This document shows, one piece after another, positions 27,041-36,116 of a DNA stretch of 64,000 nucleotides. The notes under the pieces were generated by a model, which did not search any database, had not been told where the DNA came from, and saw only the letters and a program-made list of their open reading frames with translations. Where the stretch lies: contig CAUZBP010000005.1 in assembly GCA_963578105.1 (NCBI GenBank), positions 62,001-126,000 on the forward strand, in the 5' to 3' direction. The position numbers were made by a program, and so were the translations under genes. This stretch comes from GCA-2718815 sp963578105. GTDB taxonomy: Bacteria; Planctomycetota; Planctomycetia; Pirellulales; Pirellulaceae. Position 1 is the first letter of the stretch, and every line of letters starts with the position of its first letter.

Positions 27041-28522
27041 ATGACCACCTACCTGGACTCGCCACAGAGCAGTTGTCGCCTGGGCATCGCCCGCGGTGAT
27101 ATCACCCCCCCGGTCGGGATCTACCATCGCATGTGGGGCGCGGCCAAGCATGATCGGTCGGCGGGAGTCCATCGCCCCTTGACCGCAACCGCTATCGTGT
27201 TTCAACAAGCGAGCAGTGATCCATCGCCAACAACTCAACAAGTCCTGATCGCACTGGATCACTGTTTGTTGGCACCATCCGAAGTCGATAAACTGGTAAC
27301 TGAAATCCAGCGCAAGACGGGAATTGCACGTGAAGTTGTCCTGGTCGTGCATTCACACACGCACGCTGCCGGCCTGATGTCCCGCGATCGAGTTGCCTTG
27401 CCCGGTGGCGATTTGATTCCGGCCTATCTCGATTCCGTGCACCAGACCGTTGCCGTGCTCGTTGACCAGGCAATCACCAACCTGCAAGACGTGACGATAA
27501 CTTACGCAACAGGGCGCTGCGATCTGGCGGGCCATCGCGATTTCTTCGACGAACAGAGCAACCAGTACCTGTGCGGTTACAATCCATCCGGCCCGGCGGA
27601 CGATACGGTTCTGGTCGCACGAGTTACGGGAACCGGAAAAGAAACACTTGCCACGCTCGTCAACTACGCCTGCCATCCCACGTCGTTGGCCTGGGACAAT
27701 CAACTCATCAGCCCCGATTTTCCGGGGGCCATGCGGGAACTCGTCGAACATGCAACGGGAGCGCCTTGTGTATTCATTCAAGGCGCAGCGGGTGACCTGG
27801 GGCCGCGTGATGGTTTTGTCGGCGACGTCGACGTGGCCGATCGAAACGGTCGGCAACTCGGCCACGCCGTGTTGTCTGCCCTCCATTCCCTGGGACCTCC
27901 GAATACCCGCTTTCAGTACGCCGGACCGGTCGTATCGGGTGCGACGATTGGGACCTGGAAACACGTCGCCTTACCGAACGATCGTAAAAAGTCCTGTGAA
28001 AAATGGCGCGTTGACCGGGAGCTTCTCGACTTGAACTACCGCGCCGGGCTGCCTAAAACAGACGACCTCGAAGCGGAACGAGCCAAACTCGCATCCGAAG
28101 AACAAGCGGCCCGGGAACGGGGCGAGGAGCCAGCCGCAGCCGATTTGCGAGCCCTGGTCGAGCGAAAAACCCGCGTGCTGGCGCGACTCGAAAACCTTCC
28201 CGCCGGAGAAAGTTATCCGTTTCAAGTGGTGCTGTGGCGTCTGGGTGACGCCATATGGCTGGCGATGCAAGGTGAGCCCTACAATCTGTTGCAACGTTCC
28301 ATTCGTGAGCGGTTTGCCGATACGCCAATCATCGTGGGAACGGTCGCCAACGGCTGCGGAGCATCCTATTTGCCTCCAGCTGAGTTGTATGGCACAGGCA
28401 TTTATGAGGAGTCCATCTCCGTACTCGAAGCAGGCAGCCTGGAACGGTTGATCGAGGAATGCACCCGCCGCATCGAAAACCTGGGAATCGTCCCAAGCGG
28501 AAAACAAGAGCGCAGTCAGTAA
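27041..28522 (+). CDS. Neutral/alkaline ceramidase-like N-terminal domain protein (copy 1)
   Basis: 493 residues without an obvious signal peptide. The start at 27041 lies six bases after the MFS stop. Family blocks: IARGDITPPVGIYHRMWG near the N-terminus, ALDHCLLAP, VVHSHTHAAGLMSRDR (histidines expected to bind zinc), NYACHPTSLAWDNQLISPDF and FIQGAAGDLGPRDG. Planctomycetes have many such proteins, probably hydrolysing amide bonds in substrates other than ceramide. A lysine- and glutamate-rich helical segment (~340-400) separates the catalytic part from the C-terminal WLAMQGEPYNLLQRSIRERF block. Probable operon with the MFS and nitrilase genes. Confidence 0.88.
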   Translation: MTTYLDSPQSSCRLGIARGDITPPVGIYHRMWGAAKHDRSAGVHRPLTATAIVFQQASSDPSPTTQQVLIALDHCLLAPSEVDKLVTEIQRKTGIAREVVLVVHSHTHAAGLMSRDRVALPGGDLIPAYLDSVHQTVAVLVDQAITNLQDVTITYATGRCDLAGHRDFFDEQSNQYLCGYNPSGPADDTVLVARVTGTGKETLATLVNYACHPTSLAWDNQLISPDFPGAMRELVEHATGAPCVFIQGAAGDLGPRDGFVGDVDVADRNGRQLGHAVLSALHSLGPPNTRFQYAGPVVSGATIGTWKHVALPNDRKKSCEKWRVDRELLDLNYRAGLPKTDDLEAERAKLASEEQAARERGEEPAAADLRALVERKTRVLARLENLPAGESYPFQVVLWRLGDAIWLAMQGEPYNLLQRSIRERFADTPIIVGTVANGCGASYLPPAELYGTGIYEESISVLEAGSLERLIEECTRRIENLGIVPSGKQERSQ

Positions 28523-28621
28523 AAGGTGCCAAGAACACCTGCCAGGATCGTTCAAGCCGGTTCACCAGCAACCCGGGTGAACTGCGACTACAATCGATAG
28601 TACCACCTAGGAGTGGGTGAC

Positions 28622-29482
28622 ATGACCATCACAAACATTGGCGGTACCAATACAAACTTATTGGTCTGGACGTTGCTCTTCACCGCAACCGTTGCCTCGA
28701 CGGCTGAAACAGCCTGGTCACAAACCCGCAACATCCGCGTCGCGATCGTTCAATTCGATGCAATTCCTGAAAAAGTGGATCGCAACCTGAATGAAATGGA
28801 AAGACTTGCCCGGCAGGCGGTCGCAGGCCGTGCGCGGTGGATCGTGTTCCACGAAGGGACCGTCTGCGACTACACGGACAACTTGGACCAGTTGGCAGAA
28901 CCGGTACCTGAAGGTAAATCGACTGTCCGGATGGAACGGCTGGCCAGGGAACTGGACTGTTACATCTCGTTCGGGCTTTCAGAGAAGGATAGAGATCGGC
29001 GGTACATCACTCAAGTGTTTGTCGGCAGCGAAGGTTATTTTTATCACTACCGAAAAACATGGCTCCACAAGAGTCCCGAAGACCTGGGATTCCGCAACGA
29101 GTTTGCTCGCTACGACCCTGGAACTGGTCCGGAAATTTTTAGTATCGACGGCGTCCGGGCCACCTGCTTTATTTGTGCCGACGCCATGGCTCCGCGTTGT
29201 ATCCAGCGTGCCAAGCTACTGCAGCCCCAAGTTGTCTTCTACCCGGTCAACATCGCGACGAAGGACCCGACCTGGGTACGTGAAATCATCTCGGACCGCG
29301 CGAAACAAATTAACGCGCCGTTTGTCACGGCCAACCGGGTTGGCGCCTCCTGGGTGCATCGCGACGCCAACGGAGGTTCCGCCATCTATTCCAGTCAAGG
29401 CACGCTCTTGGCGGGTGCCAATTCGATGGGCCGGGAAGAAATTGTGTTTCACGACCTGGAGATTGCGCCGCGGGCCCCCTGA
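28622..29482 (+). CDS. Exported carbon-nitrogen hydrolase (nitrilase superfamily)
   Basis: 286 residues from the ATG at 28622, eight bases after TAGGAG. The catalytic triad of the superfamily is visible: Glu78 in FHEGTVCDY, Lys145 in YRKTWLHK and Cys185 in CFICADAM. Residues ~12-35 (LLVWTLLFTATVASTAETA) look like a signal peptide, which is unusual because most members are cytoplasmic. The reaction is presumably hydrolysis of an amide or nitrile. It lies 100 bases after the ceramidase-like gene on the same strand and probably belongs with it and the transporter. Confidence 0.9.
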   Translation: MTITNIGGTNTNLLVWTLLFTATVASTAETAWSQTRNIRVAIVQFDAIPEKVDRNLNEMERLARQAVAGRARWIVFHEGTVCDYTDNLDQLAEPVPEGKSTVRMERLARELDCYISFGLSEKDRDRRYITQVFVGSEGYFYHYRKTWLHKSPEDLGFRNEFARYDPGTGPEIFSIDGVRATCFICADAMAPRCIQRAKLLQPQVVFYPVNIATKDPTWVREIISDRAKQINAPFVTANRVGASWVHRDANGGSAIYSSQGTLLAGANSMGREEIVFHDLEIAPRAP

Positions 29483-29633
29483 TTCAACGTGCATGCTTGT
29501 TGTTCCGCTGCTTGTTTTCACGGATCCAGCGCGGGCGCGATTCGAGGAGGATTGCAGCACACAAATCAACAGCAGCGCGGCGGGTCATCCTGGTCGTCCT
29601 TTTTGAGTGGCGGCAGGAACACCTCGTGGAACG

Positions 29634-31745
29634 TTATTCCTTCTCCCGCATATCCCGGTTGAGCTGCTCCAGGTAGTGCCAGACTGCCTCGAACTGTTGG
29701 CGGGCGTCACCGTCGTAGTACGTGTCCAGACCGGTACGCCGGCCGTCCTGGGCGAACTTGATCATCTTCGTCTGGGGGTCGATCCGCAGGGGATCCCGCA
29801 GCCAGCGGTGGTAAAACCCGTAGCGCAGCCGCTCGGTGACATACCAGAGGTTCGTGCTAAGGACTTCCAGCGGTGCCGTCGCCTGGCGCTCGCCGATGGC
29901 GTGGCAACGGTGGCAGGCCAACCCGGTACTGCTTGCGGCCACCTCGGAACCGATCGCTGCAAGCTCCTCGTCGTGCGGTGGACGGGGATTTTCCTCCAGG
30001 TCAAACCCGTGCTCATGACTAAGACCCGTTGAAATCCAGTCACCCCGCGCGTGCAGACGCGGCATGCGGATCCGAAAATGTGGCCTGGGACGATAGCCGA
30101 GCCGGCCGGCGAAAAGCTGCCGGGACCACGCGGGGCGCAACTTCTCTCCGGCCCAGGTCAGGTCGGGTACTGGTTCGGCCGCGCGACCCTGGACGCCATC
30201 TTCCAGCAAGACATAGGGCAGCAGCGCACTGTGTCCATCGCGCCCGTGGCATGCCTTGCAATTCATGGATTTCCATTGTCGCTGTGAAAATTCTGCGGCA
30301 ACGGTGCGACTTAGACTTTGACCATCTGAACAGAGGAACTCGGCGAGTGCCGCCAATGACACATCGTCCAACGCGTACCGCGGTGTTCCGACCCGGCGGG
30401 AGTCTTGCCGCACCAGGCATCCGCGCTCCAGATTTTCGATGGTCCATCGTTTGGTGCCGACAGGTAAACGACCGGCAACCACCGAGTGACAGTTCGCACA
30501 ACCGATCGAGTTGAACAGCCGCTCTCCCCGCTGGGCATCGCCCGGGGCAAGATCATCTTCCAACGACACTTCACCCTCCGCCGCCTCAAGGATAAAACTG
30601 GCCAGTGCCCGACACTCGTCGGCCGTCAAGGGAATTGCCGGCATCCGGCTCCACTGATATTGCGCGTGTGGATTTGACAAGTAAGCAACTAATGCCGACG
30701 GCCGGTACTTGGCACCGGCAAAATACAAAGAGACACGGTCGAACGGTTCATCCCCGGCCGCGGGCCGTGTGAATCGATGACAGGCGATGCAGCCGAGGTC
30801 CTCGAACATCTTTTCGCCTTGGCCGACCAGTTCCTCCATCGGTTCGGCCGACACGACCTGATCCACAGCCGGCAAGCCTTGCAGGTAGGCAAGGAGGTCC
30901 CGGAGCTGTTCTACCGACCTGGGGCTGTCGAGGTCTCCGAGCAGACTCGGCATGGTGGTCTTGTTGCGCATCGTGTCGGGGCCGGTGACCCAGGCGGCAA
31001 TCCAGTCGGGGTTCAAGCGCTGACTTATGCCCGCCAGCAAAGGGGCGTCCCGCCTCAATTCCGGCATCGCACCATCGGTGGCCACGTCGGCCGCCGAACT
31101 GTGGCATTTCGCACAGTTCTGTTGCGCATACAGCTGGCGGCCGTTGCGAAGCTTTTGTCCGCCAATCCAATGCGTGTCGCGACCGTCATGCAGCAACAAC
31201 TTGGGAGGCAGCGGCTCCCAGCTAAACTCTTCACTGCTCCAATACAACCGCAGTTGAGCCGGCCCTTCCAACGGTGACCGGTAGTCGATTTCCAACCGGT
31301 TGTAACCCTTGACCATCGCCACTTCTACCGGCTTGACCCTGCTCAGCTCACCGCGGGCTGCCACGATCACGGGCTCGTCATTTATCAATAACGTTGCCGT
31401 CCCTTTCCCACGCAGCGCAAAACGAAAGCCACCCCGCAGACGCAGTTTCAAGTAGCCACGCAACGTAGCGCGGAACGGTCCGGCTGCCAAAAACGGTGAA
31501 ACAGGCTGGTCCGGCAGGACCAGCAGTGCCGCGAGCCGAGCCGAGCGAACATCGCGTGCGCCGTCTCGCGTTTCCAGCACAAGCTGCAGTCCGGGCTGTA
31601 AGGTAGCCTGTTCCGCCTTGTTCAACCGCCCCGGCCGCAGCTCCTTTTGGGCCACCGCCGTTGCAACCAGGCACAGCATCAGCAGCAACAGCAAACAGTA
31701 TCGGGCAGGAGTACCCAACGTACAATTCCTCAATTGAAACTCCAC
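29634..31745 (-). CDS. Multihaem c-type cytochrome with PA14-like domain
   Basis: 703 residues from a GTG at 31745 (GAGG five bases upstream), which starts a good signal peptide (ARYCLLLLLMLCLVATAVA); the frame is open to a GTG at 31898 touching the upstream stop, an alternative. Residues ~35-200 form a PA14-like ligand-binding sandwich (LRLRGGFRFALRGKGTATLL, GYNRLEIDYRSPLEGPAQL). Five CxxCH motifs follow (NCAKCH, GCIACH, GCANCH, NCKACH, ACHRCH), so up to five haems c. Role: extracytoplasmic electron transfer, perhaps taking electrons from the beta-propeller protein encoded just upstream. Confidence 0.88.
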   Translation of the reverse strand: MEFQLRNCTLGTPARYCLLLLLMLCLVATAVAQKELRPGRLNKAEQATLQPGLQLVLETRDGARDVRSARLAALLVLPDQPVSPFLAAGPFRATLRGYLKLRLRGGFRFALRGKGTATLLINDEPVIVAARGELSRVKPVEVAMVKGYNRLEIDYRSPLEGPAQLRLYWSSEEFSWEPLPPKLLLHDGRDTHWIGGQKLRNGRQLYAQQNCAKCHSSAADVATDGAMPELRRDAPLLAGISQRLNPDWIAAWVTGPDTMRNKTTMPSLLGDLDSPRSVEQLRDLLAYLQGLPAVDQVVSAEPMEELVGQGEKMFEDLGCIACHRFTRPAAGDEPFDRVSLYFAGAKYRPSALVAYLSNPHAQYQWSRMPAIPLTADECRALASFILEAAEGEVSLEDDLAPGDAQRGERLFNSIGCANCHSVVAGRLPVGTKRWTIENLERGCLVRQDSRRVGTPRYALDDVSLAALAEFLCSDGQSLSRTVAAEFSQRQWKSMNCKACHGRDGHSALLPYVLLEDGVQGRAAEPVPDLTWAGEKLRPAWSRQLFAGRLGYRPRPHFRIRMPRLHARGDWISTGLSHEHGFDLEENPRPPHDEELAAIGSEVAASSTGLACHRCHAIGERQATAPLEVLSTNLWYVTERLRYGFYHRWLRDPLRIDPQTKMIKFAQDGRRTGLDTYYDGDARQQFEAVWHYLEQLNRDMREKE

Positions 31746-31897
31746 TAGGACCTCACGTCGTCTGAGATTCTGCTCGGGAAAAAGGCCCCCCGGGGGCGCA
31801 ACTGCAACCTCTCCCCTGGCAAAGGGAGGTCGTCCCGGCGGCGACCATTCAAGCCTGGTTTTGTCATGACCAGTATTACCAGCGAATTCCCGCGGCA

Positions 31898-34351
31898 CTA
31901 CTCCGTGACGTGGACTGTGTTCCAGATTGTCGTACGCAGCGGCGTGCCATCGGCCGCTTCAATGTCGACGTCGATTTGCATCTGGTGTGCCGGCTGCATG
32001 CCTTCAATCTTGACGAAGACCGACCTCCCGTCCGGCATCAGCTGAGCGTCCTTGACGACCATTTCCGTCCAGCCTTGCGGAGGCGATTTCATGTCGCGAT
32101 GACCGATCTGGTATTCGTGCGATCCGTATGCACTTGTCCAGAGAATATCCGCGGCCTGCACCGCGTAGCTGTCCGGGTCAGCGGCCAGTCTCTCCGCCAG
32201 CGGCTGGGAAAATGTAATTACGATACCGTTCTTCCTGGCACTCAGCCCCACCGGCATGTAGACCGGTTGACCGGTGAAACGAACACGGTCGAACCCGCCA
32301 TTTTTGACCGCATTGGTCTGTGGGCCACGCAGCCCGGAAACATACAACTGGCCGTCACGCGGACTGAACCTGGCGCGCATCGTACTGGAAGTGAACCGTA
32401 GCGGAAACCGGACAACACCACCCTGCATCAACGAACCCCTCTGTTCCTTGAGCACCAGGTACAACGCACTTTGACCATAGGTCATGTGCAACATTTCACC
32501 CTGCAGCGGTCCCCAGCGTTGACTGGTCACCCACACCTGGCCCCCGTTCGAGTTGTCGACGCTCATGGGCAACCAGACCAGCGGCAGAGGCATCTCGGAC
32601 GGGTCAAGATGCTGCTGGCGATCTCCGCGGAATTCGGCCACGGTGGGTGTCGTTTTCATCTCGTCACGCCGGGCTGCCGAGTCGACGACGCCCAGGAACT
32701 CGTCCTGATCGACCCAGTGGATAGGACAACGGGGCACGAACGTCCCTTCGTTGTCACCACAGGTTACCCGGTCATCCGGGCCAACCGCCATGCCATTGGG
32801 TGCCCGTAGTCCCGTCGCGTATCGCTGCAGGCGGCTGCCATCCCGGGAGACACGGATAATCGAACCGTGTTGCCGTCCCATCCGTTCAAAGCTGTTGCCA
32901 TCCATCCTGACCGGTGAACTGATGCCAAAATAAAAATTGCCGTCGCGATCCGTGTGCAGGTCGAAGCAGAATTGAAAATACCAGCTGGTCAGATCCCAAT
33001 CGTTGTTGAACGTCTCGTAAAAGTCAGCCTCTCCGTCCTGGTTGAAATCGTGAAAACGGGTGATCTGGTCGTCGCCGACCGTATAGATCACACCGTCGAC
33101 AATTTTCAGCCCCAGTGGTTGCTGCAGCCCGGCGGCAAATTTTTTCCACACCAGCCGTTCCAGCGTGTCGTTGATTCCGGACACGGTCCAGACTTCACCG
33201 CTCCAGGTCGAAAGCGCCGCCGACTTACCGTCTGCAAAGAAATCAAAACCCCCGACACGCATCTGTCCACCGTACGGATTGTTGTAGGGCAGCATCAGCC
33301 GGTCCACAACATAGGCCTGGTCGGTCTCTTCCGCCAATTGGCCACGGGTAACAATCGGCCCCCTGTTCCAACGTGTCGGTCCACCTTGCGTCATCGGTGT
33401 CAGGTCAGGTGCGGATCCGGCAAGTGCAATGATTGCCGACGTTTCGCTCGCGGGTGTGGAGTTGCAGAGCAAGAGTTGAAAACGCTGTATTCCCTGAAAT
33501 GCGGGTAGTGCCAGGGTCAGCTGGTCATCGACCATCTCGAACCGTGTGTCGTCCGGAGCACCGTTGATGCAGGCAACCGTTCCGGCAAAGACCGCAATGT
33601 TATCGGAAACATCCGCAGCTGAGGCGTCGATCGTCGCGACCACCAGCCGCCGCGCCCGGCCGTCCCCTTGGATCTGAAAGCAGCGGCAGAGCACACGGAC
33701 ATCCTGATCCGCCACCAGTCGGGGCGACTCCAGCACGGCAGCTCCGCCAACCGTATACGAGAAAACAACCTGCTGGCCGCGCAGGTACCAACCGCGGAAC
33801 TTCGCCCACTGGCGCGGCAGCGGGCCCAGTGGTGGTACCCCACTCCCCGTACGTGGATCGCGCAAGGAATCGTCGCCAGACCAACCGGGTGCATTGCGAA
33901 CCTGGAAAACGCACTCTCCGTTGAAGATGGGAACCCGTTGCTTCTGGTACACCCAATCGGTAAAAGGCGGTCCGCTCAGCAACAATCCGCCGCGGGTCCA
34001 GCCGGCCGCCATCCGCATCGTATCGGCGTCGAAGACCATGCAGGCGTCGCCCGACTCGTCGAGCCGCGCCACGATCCCGCGGAACACGTCGTAGGATTCA
34101 CCACCCGGCAGACGCAGGGCCAGGCCCAGGGCGGGTCCATACAACGAATCACTGAAAACCGATCTGTCCGGCGCAACCGTTTTGACGGGAGCCGTCGTGT
34201 TGTCCCCCGTCAGCTGGTCCCTTGTCAGTTTCTCTCCTGACGCTTCATCGCGCAAGACACCCCTGGGGACCACCTGCTGGCTACAGCCTTCTTGATCGGC
34301 TGTGCCCGCAAGTATAGAAACAACCAGCACGCTTGTTGTTACAAGTTTCAT
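31898..34351 (-). CDS. Secreted DUF6797/sorbosone-dehydrogenase-like beta-propeller protein
   Basis: 817 residues. The ATG at 34351 follows AGAGGTCGCA and begins a signal peptide (MKLVTTSVLVVSILAGTA). The first ~300 residues (GLALRLPGGESYDVFRGIVA, FTDWVYQKQRVPIFNGECVF, PLPRQWAKFRGWYLRGQQVV) match the planctomycete DUF6797 domain. From ~330 a glucose/sorbosone-dehydrogenase-type propeller follows (FFADGKSAALSTWSGEVWTV, LHTDRDGNFYFGISSPV, LRAPNGMAVGPDDRVT). It is upstream of the five-haem cytochrome on the same strand, 150 bases away, making a plausible dehydrogenase-cytochrome pair. Cofactor and substrate are unknown. Confidence 0.85.
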   Translation of the reverse strand: MKLVTTSVLVVSILAGTADQEGCSQQVVPRGVLRDEASGEKLTRDQLTGDNTTAPVKTVAPDRSVFSDSLYGPALGLALRLPGGESYDVFRGIVARLDESGDACMVFDADTMRMAAGWTRGGLLLSGPPFTDWVYQKQRVPIFNGECVFQVRNAPGWSGDDSLRDPRTGSGVPPLGPLPRQWAKFRGWYLRGQQVVFSYTVGGAAVLESPRLVADQDVRVLCRCFQIQGDGRARRLVVATIDASAADVSDNIAVFAGTVACINGAPDDTRFEMVDDQLTLALPAFQGIQRFQLLLCNSTPASETSAIIALAGSAPDLTPMTQGGPTRWNRGPIVTRGQLAEETDQAYVVDRLMLPYNNPYGGQMRVGGFDFFADGKSAALSTWSGEVWTVSGINDTLERLVWKKFAAGLQQPLGLKIVDGVIYTVGDDQITRFHDFNQDGEADFYETFNNDWDLTSWYFQFCFDLHTDRDGNFYFGISSPVRMDGNSFERMGRQHGSIIRVSRDGSRLQRYATGLRAPNGMAVGPDDRVTCGDNEGTFVPRCPIHWVDQDEFLGVVDSAARRDEMKTTPTVAEFRGDRQQHLDPSEMPLPLVWLPMSVDNSNGGQVWVTSQRWGPLQGEMLHMTYGQSALYLVLKEQRGSLMQGGVVRFPLRFTSSTMRARFSPRDGQLYVSGLRGPQTNAVKNGGFDRVRFTGQPVYMPVGLSARKNGIVITFSQPLAERLAADPDSYAVQAADILWTSAYGSHEYQIGHRDMKSPPQGWTEMVVKDAQLMPDGRSVFVKIEGMQPAHQMQIDVDIEAADGTPLRTTIWNTVHVTE

Positions 34352-34633
34352 TGCGACCTCTGCCTGAACGACCGTGCGCAAAATGGGAACGACTACCTTC
34401 ACAAGTTCTGGAGACCATCATAACATGAGGAGGGCCTGCCAGGTTCGGGCCACGGATCCGCCTGCGAGAAAAATTGGTGAACCGGGCCAGGAACCGGGCC
34501 ATGATGACCAACCGCGCAATCGACTTTCAACCGGTTGAAATGGCTTCGCCGATCGGATCCGACGCCGGTCCGTTTTCGTGGTGCCATTGTGGACCTGAAA
34601 GTCAAATAGAGATCAATCTTTGGGAGCACCGCC

Positions 34634-36073
34634 ATGCCTGATCTCTATGCCGCAGCGGCACGCCGGCTGATCAATCCTCCATTGGGAGTCCGGCGGGCCG
34701 GCATTCGCATTTTCGCCGACCCGATCCGAACGATCGAAAGTGATCTGACCGCGACGGCCGTCGTCCTGTCGGACGGGGACACACGCTTGGCCATCATTGC
34801 GCTGGATCTGTGTTTGATGTCCATGCGCGAGATGACGGAACTGCGATCCCGCATCGCCTGCGCCGTGGACACCCGGCCCTCGCAGGTAATGGTGAATCTC
34901 AGTCACACACACAGCTCACCCGCTCTGCCCGATTTCATTCCGGACACCACGGAGCAGATGGATCTCAAAAAACAGTACCGCGACCATCTCTTCGAATCCG
35001 CTGCAGCTGCGGCAGAAGAAGCAGCCGGTCGGCTGCTGCCGGCGCGGATCGGCTCGGGCCGGGGAGAATGTCGCATTGGAGTCTACCGGCGGGCGACAGG
35101 ACCCGATGGCCGTGGACTGCTGGGCGAGGTTCCCGATGGGGCGATCGATCCGGCTGTCGGAGTCATTCGTATCGACAACCTGGCTGGAGAACCCATCGCC
35201 ACGCTCTTCAGTTATGGCTGTCATCCCGTGGTCATGGGACCACGCGCGCACGTCGCTTCGACCGACTTTCCCGGTGCCGCGCGTGATGTTGTGGAGCAAT
35301 GTCTGGGCGGGTTGTCGCTGTTTTTGCAGGCCTGCGGCGGAAACGTCAACCCGGTCGTCGGGATCGGATACGAAGTGGACAGCCGTGACACCCGACGACG
35401 GGTGGGGACCGTTCTGGGCGGTGAAGTGCTCAAGGTGGCTGCGGCGGTGCGCACGCACGTGCGGCGCGGTGAACCGACTCCTATCGGCCCGCTTTCAAAT
35501 ATCCTGCTGAAGCCCTGGCAACCGGTGAGCGGCACATCCTGTACGTACCTGGGAGCTGTAGAAGAAGTGCAAACACTGGAATATGGCCCCCTGCCGTCGC
35601 CCGAAGAAGCGGCGGCCATCCATGAAAAATGGAAGCAGAAACTGGCTGCCGACAGAGCCAGTGGAGCGCACCAGTGGGATATCAACCTGGCGGTCCGCTT
35701 CGCCGACTGGTCGGGCAAACTGGTTGCCGCCGTTGAGCATGGCCACCCGACGCTGGACGTCGTCGTGCAGGGGCTGCGCGTCAATGACATGGTAATCGTC
35801 GGCCTGAGTGTGGAGTCGTTCTTTGAATCGGGCCTCGTGATCAAGTCGCAGTCGCCGTTCCAGCACACCGAAGTGCTGGGCTACACGAACGGCTGCAGCG
35901 GTTATTTGCCACGTGCCGAAGACTATCCGCCGGGCGGCTGGGATGTTCACGAGTTGTATTCCCTGCCAGACATGTTCTTTCAAAGTTACAGTCTGCCGGT
36001 CGCTTTCCGGGACGACTCCGAGCGGCGGGTGGTGGAGCAAGCGCAAAGCGTACTGAGAAAACTCCAATCGTGA
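34634..36073 (+). CDS. Neutral/alkaline ceramidase-like N-terminal domain protein (copy 2)
   Basis: 479 residues, cytoplasmic by lack of signal peptide. ATG at 34634 after GGGAGCACCGCC. Same family as the protein at 27041 but clearly diverged: INPPLGVRRAGIRIFADPI, VNLSHTHSSPALPDF (zinc-ligand histidines), FSYGCHPVVMGPRAHVASTD and FLQACGGNVNPVVGIGYE. The C-terminal part ends with NGCSGYLPRAEDYPPGGWDV, the usual last conserved block. Two such paralogues within 8 kb point to different amide-type substrates. It is divergent from the DUF6797 gene and convergent with the sulfatase gene. Confidence 0.87.
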   Translation: MPDLYAAAARRLINPPLGVRRAGIRIFADPIRTIESDLTATAVVLSDGDTRLAIIALDLCLMSMREMTELRSRIACAVDTRPSQVMVNLSHTHSSPALPDFIPDTTEQMDLKKQYRDHLFESAAAAAEEAAGRLLPARIGSGRGECRIGVYRRATGPDGRGLLGEVPDGAIDPAVGVIRIDNLAGEPIATLFSYGCHPVVMGPRAHVASTDFPGAARDVVEQCLGGLSLFLQACGGNVNPVVGIGYEVDSRDTRRRVGTVLGGEVLKVAAAVRTHVRRGEPTPIGPLSNILLKPWQPVSGTSCTYLGAVEEVQTLEYGPLPSPEEAAAIHEKWKQKLAADRASGAHQWDINLAVRFADWSGKLVAAVEHGHPTLDVVVQGLRVNDMVIVGLSVESFFESGLVIKSQSPFQHTEVLGYTNGCSGYLPRAEDYPPGGWDVHELYSLPDMFFQSYSLPVAFRDDSERRVVEQAQSVLRKLQS

Positions 36074-36116
36074 CGAAGATTGAATAGGCGGGCAAAAGTA
36101 TCAGACGCTGCCAGGA

